A model generated the notes under the pieces. The model did not search any database and was not told the origin of the DNA. It worked only from the letters and a program-made list of their open reading frames with translations. 11,703 nt of DNA from Armatimonadota bacterium. GTDB taxonomy: Bacteria > Armatimonadota > UBA10988. Where the stretch lies: contig JACPDV010000354.1 in assembly GCA_016183835.1 (NCBI GenBank), forward strand, positions 1-11,703, read 5' to 3'. Positions 1 to 8,006 of the stretch are shown here, piece after piece. How positions within the stretch are numbered: position 1 is the stretch's first letter; every line of letters starts with the position of its first letter. Made by a program: the position numbers and the translations under genes.

Positions 1-1
1 C

Positions 2-940
2 GATCTGGCCGCATACCCGCCCGGCCGCACCCGGGAACGGGTGACCCTCGGCGACGGCCTCGGATTCGACCTGACCGTGCTCCGCGGCGCGCCCGGGCCG
101 TGCCTGCTGGTGATCGGCGCGGTGCACGGCGACGAGTACGAAGGCCCGGCCGCTGCCGGCCGGCTCGCGGCGGAGACCGACCCGGCGGCGCTCCGCGGCA
201 CGCTCGCGGTGGTGCCGGTGGTCAACGAGCCGGCCTGCTTCGCCACCGCGCGCTGCGGGCCGGACGGGCTGAACCTGGCGCGCAGCTTCCCCGGCCGCGA
301 CGACGGCTCGCCCACGGAGCGGGTGGCCGCGGCGGTGAGCCGGTTGATCGCGCAAGCGGACGCATTCATCGACCTGCACGCCGCGGGCACGTTCTACACG
401 CTGCACCCGTGGGCGGGCTATGGCATGCACGCCGACCCGGCGATCCTCGGCCGGCAGCGGGCGATGGCGTTCGCGTTCGGTCTCGACTTCGTGTGGGGCA
501 CGCCGCTCCTGCCCGGCCGCTCGCTGTGGACGGCGGCGAAGCACGGCGTGCCCGCGATCTACGTGGAGATGACCGGCTCCGGCCTCTGCCGCGCGGAGGA
601 TGTGGAGCGCGACCTGGCCGGCGTGCGCGGGGTGATGGCGTGCCTGGGGATCACGAACGAGCCCCATGCCACGGACCCGCCGCGCTGGTGGCGCGAGTCG
701 ACGGACGAGTCCGAAGGCCACCTGCAGGTGGACCACCCGTCGCCGAAACAGGGGCTGTTCCGCCCGTCCGTGGCGCTGTGGGACGAGGTGGCCGAGGGCC
801 AGGTCCTGGGTCACGTCACCTCACCCGGCGGCTGGGATCCGGCGCCGGTGCTGTCGAGCCGCGCCGGCCGGGTGGCGATGCTCCGCACAGCGCCGCCGGT
901 GGCGGCGGACGAGTACGTGGCCGTCGTCGTCCACCTCTGA
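2..940 (+). CDS. M14-family zinc hydrolase, succinylglutamate desuccinylase/aspartoacylase-like (5' partial)
   Basis: The product resembles the AstE/AspA branch of M14 metallopeptidases, which hydrolyse an amide bond using one zinc ion; the substrate here is unknown. Numbering from the GTG at 41, the zinc-binding HGDE motif gives His29 and Glu32, and FIDLH gives the third ligand His113. The NLARSFPG motif carries the Asn and Arg that usually contact substrate, and Glu176 in YVEMTGSG fits the general base. After about residue 235 there is a small beta domain with a lipoyl-like GQVLG turn, as in this family. All catalytic positions are present, so it should be active. The frame stays open to the left window edge, and the upstream residues (DLAAYPPGRTRERV) look like normal family sequence, so the true start is probably outside the window; the GTG at 41 has only a weak ribosome site. 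It ends before a separate promoter, so it probably belongs to an upstream unit. Confidence 0.85.
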   Translation, partial: DLAAYPPGRTRERVTLGDGLGFDLTVLRGAPGPCLLVIGAVHGDEYEGPAAAGRLAAETDPAALRGTLAVVPVVNEPACFATARCGPDGLNLARSFPGRDDGSPTERVAAAVSRLIAQADAFIDLHAAGTFYTLHPWAGYGMHADPAILGRQRAMAFAFGLDFVWGTPLLPGRSLWTAAKHGVPAIYVEMTGSGLCRAEDVERDLAGVRGVMACLGITNEPHATDPPRWWRESTDESEGHLQVDHPSPKQGLFRPSVALWDEVAEGQVLGHVTSPGGWDPAPVLSSRAGRVAMLRTAPPVAADEYVAVVVHL

Positions 941-946
941 TCCGCT

Positions 947-979
947 CCCCACCCCCTACACCCCTACACCCCACTCCCC
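947..979 (-). other. G-quadruplex candidate (five G runs on the - strand; C-rich on +)
   Basis: The + strand has five C runs at 947-950, 952-956, 961-964, 969-972 and 976-979, separated by 1, 4, 4 and 3 bases. The complementary strand therefore holds five runs of at least four G with short loops, which fits a strong intrastrand quadruplex motif. Part of it is a tandem duplication of CCCCTACA at 953-968. The tract starts seven bases after the stop codon of the M14 gene and ends seven bases before a -35 element, so it could mark the boundary between the two units. The function is inferred; only the sequence pattern is seen. Confidence 0.6.
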
Positions 980-985
980 TCCGTA

Positions 986-1014
986 TTGACGCGGTCCCCC
1001 GGCTTCGCTACAGT
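986..1014 (+). promoter_or_regulatory. sigma70-type promoter for the membrane-protein operon
   Basis: A -35 box TTGACG (986-991) and a -10 box TACAGT (1009-1014) are separated by exactly 17 bases. The -35 box matches five of six consensus positions and the -10 box four of six, including the key first and last T and the second A. Transcription would start around 1020-1022, leaving a leader of about 25 bases that contains the ribosome site of the following gene. It lies in the only non-coding gap between the M14 gene and the next gene and points toward the latter. Confidence 0.6.
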
Positions 1015-1033
1015 CAAGCATCGCCGCACGCGC

Positions 1034-1038
1034 GGAGG
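1034..1038 (+). promoter_or_regulatory. Shine-Dalgarno GGAGG that selects the TTG start at 1048
   Basis: A GGAGG motif is followed nine bases later by a TTG codon in the membrane-protein frame. No ATG or GTG nearby has comparable support: the same frame is open as far back as 100, but that upstream part is a shadow of the M14 gene. The site therefore decides the start. Confidence 0.7.
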
Positions 1039-1047
1039 TCCGCCGCC

Positions 1048-3042
1048 TTGGCTGCCGCCGAACAACCCGGTACCCCGCAGCGCGGGTTCACCCTCCGCGC
1101 CATCGTCGTCGCCATCGCCTTCGCCTGGTTCAGCGCCTGGTGGATGAAGCACGACGAGATGATGAGCCACACCGTGCAGCTCGGCGAGAGCGTGCCGGCC
1201 ATCCCGTCCGTCTTCACCCTCTTCGTCTTCCTCCTCGTCAACCCGCTCCTCGCCCGCCTCAGCCCGCGGCTCGCCCTCACCCGGCAGGAGGCCGTGGTGG
1301 TCTTCGTGGTGCTCACCATCACCCCCATCATGAACACCGTGGGAATGATGCGGATGCTGCTCCCCGCCACCACCGTGGCCAGCTACTTTGCCACCCCGGA
1401 GAACCATCTCGACCGCATCTGGCCGCTGATCCCGAGCTGGTACGGCCCGCACGACCCCGAGGTGATCCGGCAGATGTTCGAGGGCTCCGACAGCGGCGCC
1501 GTGCCGTGGAGCATCTGGTGGGGGCCCATCTTCCGCTGGAGCCTCTTCGCCCTCGCCTTCTACGTCTGCATGATGTCGCTCAACGTGCTCCTCCGGAAGC
1601 AGTGGAGCGAGCGCGAGCGGCTCTCGTTCCCCCTCGTCCAGTTCGTCACACCGCTCACCCCGGATGCCTCTTCGCGCTTCGCGGGCATCGTGCGCGACCC
1701 GCTCCTGTGGACCGGGCTGGGGATCTCGTTCATCTACAACGGGCTGAACATGGCGCACGCCATCAACCCCGCGGTGATGGCGCCGGACAAGCAGTTCGCC
1801 CTGGGCACCCTCTTCACCGAACGGCCGTGGAGCGCCCTGTCGGGGCTGAGCATGGCCTACCGGCCCGAGATCGTCGGGCTCGGCTACCTGATGGCCACCG
1901 ACGTGACCCTGAGCTGCTGGGTCTCGTTCCTCGGGCTGCAGTTGATCAAGGTGGGCGCCACCGCCGCCGGGACCATCGACCAGATGCCCGGCTTCCCCTT
2001 CGACCAGGAGCTCAGCATGGGCGGGTTCCTGGCCATCTTCGTGTTCATCTTCTGGGTCGGCCGGCGGCACCTGGCGACGGCGCTCCGGGCCGCCTTCGGG
2101 CGCGACCGGGACGTGGATGCCGAGGAGCCGGCGCGCTATCGCACCGCCTTCGCCGGGCTGGTGCTCAGCTTCGCCTTCATGCTCGGCTTCGGCATCCACG
2201 CGGGGATGACGCCGTGGCTGGCGCTGCTCTATTTCGGGCTGGTGGTGGGTGTGGCGCTGGCGTACGCCCGCATCCGCGCCGAGACCGGGCACCCGATGAT
2301 CTTCGGCTTCCCCTTCTGGCAGCAGCAGAAGGCCATCACCAACCTGTTCGGCTCCGCCCGGCTGGCGCCGGACGTGGCGGGCGACACGCCCTACGCCGGC
2401 TTCCGGTCGCTGACCATCCTGCACAGCTTCGCTTGGCTGGCGCGCGGGTTCTACACCACCACGGCGGCATCTCAGATCGAGGGCTTCAAGCTCGCCGACG
2501 AGACCGCCACCCGGCGGCGCGACATGCTCCTTGCCCTGCTCTTCGCCGGCGTGATCGGCCTGGCCTTCGCCTGGCACACGCACCTCACCGCCTACTACGA
2601 GTTCGGCGGCAACGTGCTGGAGCGCGGCACCACCGAGGGCGGCTACCGCATCAGCCTCATGCGCACGGCCTACGAAGAGGTGGCCAAGTGGACGCAGACG
2701 CCGCAGCCGCCGGACGTCCGGCGGAACTGGGCGCTCCTGGTCGGCTTCCTGTTCACCGTCACGCTGTTCGTGCTCCGGGCGGCGTTCCTGCGGTTCCCGC
2801 TGCACCCGCTGGGCTTCGCCATGATCACGGCCTACTCCGGGCCGGTGTGGGGTCCGTTGATGATCGTGTGGGGGATCAAGGTGGCGGTGCTGCGGGTCGG
2901 CGGCGTGCGGCTCTACAAGCGGCTGATCCCCCTCTTCATCGGCCTCAGCCTGGGGCACTTCTTCGCCAATGGCGTGATCTGGGGGTTCGTGGCGATCTTC
3001 TATGAAGAACTGGCTGAGAAATACCCGGTGTGGTTTGGGTAG
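1048..3042 (+). CDS. polytopic membrane protein, DUF6785/DUF6784-like
   Basis: This 664-residue integral membrane protein has no established function; the family is loosely reminiscent of OPT-type oligopeptide transporters, so a transport role is only a guess. A first hydrophobic segment (about residues 17-33) follows a short polar N-terminus. Many further membrane spans follow, with a soluble loop around 115-155 (HLDRIWPLIPSWYGP). Two landmarks recur in this family as I remember it: ERERLSFPLVQ at 188-198, and ARIRAETGHP from about 407, the latter just after a membrane helix and before the FGFPFWQQQ segment. The TTG start is chosen from the GGAGG nine bases upstream and the promoter at 986-1014; the frame's extension further upstream overlaps the M14 gene and has shadow-like Arg/Ala/Gly-rich composition. 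It is the first gene of the probable operon. The family call rests on recalled motifs, not a search. Confidence 0.8.
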   Translation: MAAAEQPGTPQRGFTLRAIVVAIAFAWFSAWWMKHDEMMSHTVQLGESVPAIPSVFTLFVFLLVNPLLARLSPRLALTRQEAVVVFVVLTITPIMNTVGMMRMLLPATTVASYFATPENHLDRIWPLIPSWYGPHDPEVIRQMFEGSDSGAVPWSIWWGPIFRWSLFALAFYVCMMSLNVLLRKQWSERERLSFPLVQFVTPLTPDASSRFAGIVRDPLLWTGLGISFIYNGLNMAHAINPAVMAPDKQFALGTLFTERPWSALSGLSMAYRPEIVGLGYLMATDVTLSCWVSFLGLQLIKVGATAAGTIDQMPGFPFDQELSMGGFLAIFVFIFWVGRRHLATALRAAFGRDRDVDAEEPARYRTAFAGLVLSFAFMLGFGIHAGMTPWLALLYFGLVVGVALAYARIRAETGHPMIFGFPFWQQQKAITNLFGSARLAPDVAGDTPYAGFRSLTILHSFAWLARGFYTTTAASQIEGFKLADETATRRRDMLLALLFAGVIGLAFAWHTHLTAYYEFGGNVLERGTTEGGYRISLMRTAYEEVAKWTQTPQPPDVRRNWALLVGFLFTVTLFVLRAAFLRFPLHPLGFAMITAYSGPVWGPLMIVWGIKVAVLRVGGVRLYKRLIPLFIGLSLGHFFANGVIWGFVAIFYEELAEKYPVWFG

Positions 3043-3084
3043 GGCGTCCGGCGGCATCCCGCACCCCGGTGCGCCTCTCCGCGG

Positions 3085-3122
3085 CACCCCCTCCTTGCCA
3101 AGGAGGGGGCAGGGGGAGGTCC
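3085..3122 (+). repeat. palindromic intergenic repeat, copy 1 (hairpin plus GGGGGAGGT tail)
   Basis: A perfect 10-bp stem (3087-3096 with 3100-3109, loop GCC) is followed by the tail CAGGGGGAGGTC. It matches the reverse complement of copy 2 at 3153-3190 apart from a two-base stem difference and a few tail changes, so the two lie head to head in inverted orientation. It sits just after the stop of the membrane-protein gene and could act as an mRNA-stabilising or attenuating hairpin. There is no U tract, so a classical intrinsic terminator is unlikely. Confidence 0.75.
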
Positions 3123-3152
3123 CGTCCGTCTGCCCGCTCGACACCCGGCGTG

Positions 3153-3190
3153 ACCTCACCCCAACCCTCTCCTTGGCAAGGAGAGGGGGC
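3153..3190 (-). repeat. palindromic intergenic repeat, copy 2 (inverted relative to copy 1)
   Basis: A perfect 10-bp stem (3165-3174 with 3178-3187, loop GGC) is preceded on the + strand by GACCTCACCCC, which on the - strand reads as the tail GGGGTGAGGTC. This hairpin-plus-GGGTGAGG layout is shared with copy 3 at the window end. The hairpin overlaps the preferred TTG start (3173) of the next gene, so if that start is right the start codon lies in the 5' arm of the stem. Confidence 0.75.
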
Positions 3191-6100
3191 CGGAACCGTC
3201 TCGCGGCCGGCGCGGTCGTGGCGCTGCTGGCCTGCCTGCTGCCGGTCCCGATCCTCGCCGACCCCAGCGCCGATGCCGCCGCGGTGAGCGAGGGCAACCT
3301 GCGCGCGAGCATCGAGCACCTCGCCGCGCTGCCCAGTCGCTTGCCCGGCACTGCCGGACACGACGCCGCCCTCGCCTGGCTGGAAGTCCAGTTCCGCCGG
3401 CTCGGCCTGAGGGACGTACAGCGACAGAGCTTCAGGGTGCCGGTGCCCAGTGTGCGTGACGCGGCGCTGACCGTGGCCGGGCAGCGCTTCGCCCTCGAGC
3501 CGCTCTCGCCCGACTACGTGCGCCTGTGCGGCCTTCCCGCCGGCGGCGTGACAGGGCCGCTGGTCTACGGCGGCGACGGCAGTCCGCGCAACTACACCGG
3601 GCGCACCCTCGACGGCGCCGTGGTGCTCCTCGACTTCGCCTGCGGGCAGCGCTGGCTCGATGCCGCCACCCTCGGCGCCGCCGCGCTGGTGTTCATCGAG
3701 CCGCCCGGCATGGACCGCGGCGAGGCACAGCGCAAGCTCCTTAAGGTGCCGGTGGACGTGCCCCGGTTCTACCTCCGCGATCGCGACTTCCAGGTGCTCA
3801 GGATCGCCGGCGGCGCGGCGCCGGGTCGGCCCTTCGGGCTGGGTGCGGCGCGCGTGGAGTCGGCGGTGGACTGGCAGGACGCCGACGCGGCCAACCTCTA
3901 CGGCTTCCTCCCCGGCAGCGGGCTGGAGAGAGAACGGCTGATCGTCACCGCCTACTACGACAGCACCTCGGTGGTGCCGCGCGTGGCGCCCGGCGCCGAG
4001 CAGGCCGCGGGCATCGCCACGCTGCTCGAGGCCGTGCGCGTGCTCGGCTCCGCGCCGCGGCAGCGCTCGGTCGTGTTCGTCGCCCTCGACGCGCACTTCC
4101 AGGGCCTCGCCGGCGCGCGGAAGCTGGCCGAGGTGCTGCGCCGCGAGTTCCCGCGCGACAAGTGGCCCAACGCCTACCGCGAGATCGTCGCCAAGGAGCA
4201 GCGGCGCGTGGCCGCGCTCGAGAAGGCCCTCACCCCGCCCGCCGAGGTCCCGCTCGCCGAGGCCGACAGGCCGGTCTACCAGACCGAGGCGCAGCGCCGG
4301 CTGGACGAGGCCCGGGCCGACCTGGCGCTCTTGCAGAAGCTCCACGACGGCCACGACTACGTGCTGCACGTCGCCCTCGACCTCTCCTCGGGCAGCGACC
4401 GCCTGGGCGTCTTCCACACCGGGCACTTCTACCGCGACGACAAGCTCACCCGCTTCCTCTCGCCCCTCGGCAAGTGCTTCGCCGGCTACGCCGACAAGGC
4501 CGGCTGGCGGGGCACCGTGGTGGACTGCATTACGCCGTTGCAGGATCAGGGCTGGGATAGCTGGGTGCCCGACCAGTTCGCGACCGACGCCGAGCCTGTG
4601 ACCGAGGCCGGACGGCCGGCCGTGTCGCTGTTCACCATCTCCGACGCCCGGCCGCTGGTGGACACGCCCTTCGACCGGCCGAGCCAGGTCAACTTCGCGC
4701 GGCTCGTGCCCCAGGTCCGCGCGGCGACCGCGGTGCTCGCCGCGGCGGCCGGTGACGCCGCCTTCCAGGCCACGGCCCTCAAGCGGGTGCACCGCCTGCC
4801 GTACCGCTACGAGCCCGTGGACGGCATGATCTACGAGTTCGAGCGGCGCAAGACCTTCCTGCCCAACACACCCGTGCCCCACGCGCTGGTGGCGATCAAG
4901 AACCGGTCCTGCGCGATGATGGGCGTGCGGCCCGACATCTTCGCCGCCACCGACGTGCTGGGCAACTTCCGGCTGGTGGGCTACCCCAACGACCTGCAGC
5001 TCAAGGTCGATGCCTACGGCATCGAGCCGGGCAGCGGCCGGATCGTCTACGCGCCGGACATGGGCCCCGAGGGCGAGCTGAAGTACCCGCGCGACGCCGA
5101 CGGGCGGAAGGGGCTCAGACGGCCGCTGATCCTCTTCCCCTGCCGTGAGCTGGACCTCTTCGACCTGGTCGATGAGCGCTACTTCCAGACCCTTCAGCGC
5201 GTTTTCGTCTACGACGCCCGCTCCGACAGCGAGCCGCGCAGCTACGGCTACGAAGTGCCCATCCTGGCCCCCACGGCCGCTCTCGCCAGCAACATCTCGG
5301 CCAGCTATGTCGAGCCGGTCGCCGTGGTCTACGCCCCGCGCGACAAGAGCGGCATCTACGGCGACACGCCGGTCAAGGTCACCCTGGCGATGGGCATGAT
5401 GGGCCTCCGCTGCGTGCTCACCAATGCCACGAAGGAAGATCCCGAGGGCGGCGGCTTCAGCCCTGCCGAGCGCGATCGCGTCGTGCGCGCGCCCTACCGC
5501 GCCGCCCGCGACATGTGGCTCATCGACGAGCTGCGGATGGCCGTGCAGAAGCGCTACGGCATCGCCAACAAACGCCTCGAAGAGCTGCACGTGAAAGCCG
5601 GCGCATGCCTCGACGCCGCCGACCAGGCGGCCGAGACCAAGGACTGGGAGCAGTTCCTCGCCCAGGCGCGCGCCGGCTGGGCCTACGAGGCCCGTGCCTA
5701 TCCCGACGTGCAGGGCACCGAGGCCGACACCATCGCCGGCGTGCTCTTCTACCTCGCGCTGCTCCTGCCGTTCGCGTGCTTCTCCGAGCGTCTGCTCTTT
5801 GCCGCGCCCCGGATCCAGCACCAGATCGGCTACACCGTCGGCATCTTCATGCTGGTCTACGTCGCGCTGCGGCTCGTCCACCCCGCCTTCCAGCTCCTCG
5901 ACACGCCCTGGATCATCCTCCTCGGCTTCATCATCATGACCCTCGCGTCGATGGTGATCGCCATCGTGGCGCGGCGCTTCAACGAAGAGCTGGAGGCGCT
6001 CAAGACCGCCACCGGCGGGCAGCACACCGCCGACGTCAGCCGCATGAGCACCCTCGGCGCGGCCTTCAGCCTGGGCATCAGCAACATGCGCCGGCGCCCG

Positions 6101-8005
6101 CTCCGCACCTCGCTCACCGCCACCACCCTGCTGCTCCTGACCTTCACGGTGCTCTCGTTCACCTCGGTGCAGACCTCGCTGCGGTCCAACGCGCGGCCGG
6201 CGAAGGGCACCCCGGTGTACCCCGGGATGTTGATCCGCGACACCGTGTGGAGCGCGCTCGAAGAGCCCACGGCGCGGATCCTCCAGACGCAGTACGGGAC
6301 CTCCGGCACGGTAGCGACGCGCGCCTGGCTCACCTCCGCGCAGCTCGACAAGCAGTTGAAGCTGGCCGTGCGCAACGGCACGGCGGCGTGGGCAAAGGAG
6401 CAGGCGGCCGCGCTCCGCCGCGCGGGCGACCCGGCCGCCGCCGCCAGGCTCGACGCCGCCGCGGCGAAGCTGCCGGCCCTGCCTGTGGTGCCCGAGGCTG
6501 CCGGCGACGAGAAGAAGCTCGTGCCGGGCGCGCCGATCCTGCTCAGCGCCGTGCTCGGCGTCACCTCCGCCGAGGCGCGGATCACCGGGCTGGGCACGCG
6601 GCTCCGCGCCGGCCGCTGGTTCCGGCCGGGCGAGAAGGACGTCTGCCTGGTGCCCGCCTCTGTGGCCCGGAAGCTCGACCTGGGGCCCGGCTCGTCGGCC
6701 CAGCGCGCGGGGCTCGGGTTCGGCGCGGTGGAGGTCTTCGGCTCGCGGATCGAGGTGATCGGTGTGGTGGACGACAAGCTGCTCGAAACCACCAACGACC
6801 TCGACGGCGAACCGTTGACGCCCGTGGACTTCTCCAAGCTCGAGCCGCAGAAGCTGCTCATGCTCAAGGACCAGCAGGCGGCCAGGGTGAAGAACGGCGG
6901 CGCCGCGCCTCCGCCCATCGACCGTTACGAGCACTTCCCGCCCGAGCTGATGATCCTCCTGCCCTTCGACCGGCTGATGGCGGCCGGCGGAACGCTCCGC
7001 TCCGTGGCCATCCGGCTCGACGATCCCGCGTCCGTGGAGGCCAGGGCGCGCGAGCTGATGGATCGCTTCGAGCTGTCGGCTTACGCCGCGCAGGGCCAGC
7101 AGGTGTTTCTCTACTCCAGCGTCGGCATGCTCTCGGTCTCCGGGCTGGAGCAGGTGCTGATCCCGCTGATCATCGCCGCCCTGATCGTGCTCAACACGAT
7201 GCTCGGCTCGGTGGTCGAGCGGCTCGGCGAGATCGGCATCTTCAGCAGCATCGGCCTGGCGCCGGCGCACATCTCGATGCTCTTCCTGGCCGAGAGCTGC
7301 GTCTTCGCCAACCTGGGCGTGATCATCGGCTACCTGCTGGGGCAGACTCTCGCCAAGGCGCTGTTCTGGGCGCAGACCCACCACTACGCCGCGGGGCTCG
7401 CCGGGCTGAGCCTCAACTACTCGAGCACCGCGGCGGTGGGCGTGGCGGTGGTGATCATCGCCACCGTCCTGCTGAGCACGCTCTACCCGTCGCGCAAGGC
7501 GGCGCGGATGGCCACGCCCGACGTGGAGCGGCGCTGGCGGCTGCCCATCCCGGACGGTCACGTGATGACCTTCAGCCTGCCCTTCATGCTCACCGGCCGC
7601 GACGGCATCGCCTGCAACACGTTCCTCAAGGAGTACTTCGACGGCTACGTGGACTTCGCGGGCGGCGACTTCTACACCGACGGCACCTCGCTCACCCGAC
7701 TGCCCGAGTCCCACGGATTCCGGCTGGCGCTGACCGTCTGGCTCGCGCCCTACGACCTCGGCGTGAGCCAGCGCGTAGAGCTGACCACCCTCCCCGACCC
7801 GGACGACCCGCACGTCCACGCCGTGTCCATCCGGCTCGAGCGGATCAGTGGCGACGACAACGGCTGGCGGCGCACGAACTGGCTGTTCATCAACATCCTG
7901 CGCCGGCAGTTCCTGATCTGGCGGACCATCGCCCCGGCACAGAAGGCGGTCTACGCCGAGTCCGGCGAAGCCCTGCTGGCGGAGCCGGAGTCCGCGGGAG
8001 ACTGA
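3173..8005 (+). CDS. giant fusion: degenerate M28-peptidase-like ectodomain plus FtsX/MacB-like permease
   Basis: From the TTG at 3173 the product is about 1,610 residues. Order: signal peptide 1-29 (MARRGGRNR, hydrophobic core, cleavage near ILA/DP; LLAC at 18-21 is a weak lipobox alternative); M28-like region about 35-530 with a PA-like insert near 115-215 and a charged helical insert near 324-395; beta-rich, CarboxypepD-regulatory-like region from about 544; three membrane helices near 852-872, 886-907 and 913-936; then the FtsX/MacB layout, with one helix near 979-1000, a large ectodomain to about 1320, and helices near 1329-1350, 1367-1392 and 1419-1445. ERLGEIGIFSSIG after helix five fits the coupling helix, and YPSRKAARM follows the last helix. 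About 160 further residues are unassigned. In the M28 region His, Asp and Glu-Glu of the metal site read Tyr261, Glu276 and His308-Phe309, so it is probably catalytically dead. No ABC ATPase is in the window. The start is uncertain: the frame opens at ATG 3002, and no candidate has a good ribosome site. Confidence 0.85.
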   Translation: MARRGGRNRLAAGAVVALLACLLPVPILADPSADAAAVSEGNLRASIEHLAALPSRLPGTAGHDAALAWLEVQFRRLGLRDVQRQSFRVPVPSVRDAALTVAGQRFALEPLSPDYVRLCGLPAGGVTGPLVYGGDGSPRNYTGRTLDGAVVLLDFACGQRWLDAATLGAAALVFIEPPGMDRGEAQRKLLKVPVDVPRFYLRDRDFQVLRIAGGAAPGRPFGLGAARVESAVDWQDADAANLYGFLPGSGLERERLIVTAYYDSTSVVPRVAPGAEQAAGIATLLEAVRVLGSAPRQRSVVFVALDAHFQGLAGARKLAEVLRREFPRDKWPNAYREIVAKEQRRVAALEKALTPPAEVPLAEADRPVYQTEAQRRLDEARADLALLQKLHDGHDYVLHVALDLSSGSDRLGVFHTGHFYRDDKLTRFLSPLGKCFAGYADKAGWRGTVVDCITPLQDQGWDSWVPDQFATDAEPVTEAGRPAVSLFTISDARPLVDTPFDRPSQVNFARLVPQVRAATAVLAAAAGDAAFQATALKRVHRLPYRYEPVDGMIYEFERRKTFLPNTPVPHALVAIKNRSCAMMGVRPDIFAATDVLGNFRLVGYPNDLQLKVDAYGIEPGSGRIVYAPDMGPEGELKYPRDADGRKGLRRPLILFPCRELDLFDLVDERYFQTLQRVFVYDARSDSEPRSYGYEVPILAPTAALASNISASYVEPVAVVYAPRDKSGIYGDTPVKVTLAMGMMGLRCVLTNATKEDPEGGGFSPAERDRVVRAPYRAARDMWLIDELRMAVQKRYGIANKRLEELHVKAGACLDAADQAAETKDWEQFLAQARAGWAYEARAYPDVQGTEADTIAGVLFYLALLLPFACFSERLLFAAPRIQHQIGYTVGIFMLVYVALRLVHPAFQLLDTPWIILLGFIIMTLASMVIAIVARRFNEELEALKTATGGQHTADVSRMSTLGAAFSLGISNMRRRPLRTSLTATTLLLLTFTVLSFTSVQTSLRSNARPAKGTPVYPGMLIRDTVWSALEEPTARILQTQYGTSGTVATRAWLTSAQLDKQLKLAVRNGTAAWAKEQAAALRRAGDPAAAARLDAAAAKLPALPVVPEAAGDEKKLVPGAPILLSAVLGVTSAEARITGLGTRLRAGRWFRPGEKDVCLVPASVARKLDLGPGSSAQRAGLGFGAVEVFGSRIEVIGVVDDKLLETTNDLDGEPLTPVDFSKLEPQKLLMLKDQQAARVKNGGAAPPPIDRYEHFPPELMILLPFDRLMAAGGTLRSVAIRLDDPASVEARARELMDRFELSAYAAQGQQVFLYSSVGMLSVSGLEQVLIPLIIAALIVLNTMLGSVVERLGEIGIFSSIGLAPAHISMLFLAESCVFANLGVIIGYLLGQTLAKALFWAQTHHYAAGLAGLSLNYSSTAAVGVAVVIIATVLLSTLYPSRKAARMATPDVERRWRLPIPDGHVMTFSLPFMLTGRDGIACNTFLKEYFDGYVDFAGGDFYTDGTSLTRLPESHGFRLALTVWLAPYDLGVSQRVELTTLPDPDDPHVHAVSIRLERISGDDNGWRRTNWLFINILRRQFLIWRTIAPAQKAVYAESGEALLAEPESAGD
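7996..8000 (+). promoter_or_regulatory. ribosome binding site GGGAG inside the end of the fusion gene
   Basis: GGGAG ends six bases before the ATG at 8007 and lies within the last codons of the preceding gene. With one base between the stop and the next start, it suggests coupled translation of the two genes. Confidence 0.55.
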
Positions 8006-8006
8006 C

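Noticed and set aside
100..1047. Upstream extension of the membrane-protein frame back to a start at 100.
   Set aside because: It overlaps the M14 gene out of frame and is Arg/Gly/Ala-rich without family similarity; the promoter, GGAGG and TTG at 1048 explain the start.
3002..3172. N-terminal extension of the fusion protein from the ATG at 3002.
   Set aside because: It would encode the repeat and bury a good signal peptide about 60 residues in, and it has no ribosome site. It is kept as an alternative because no other start has one either.
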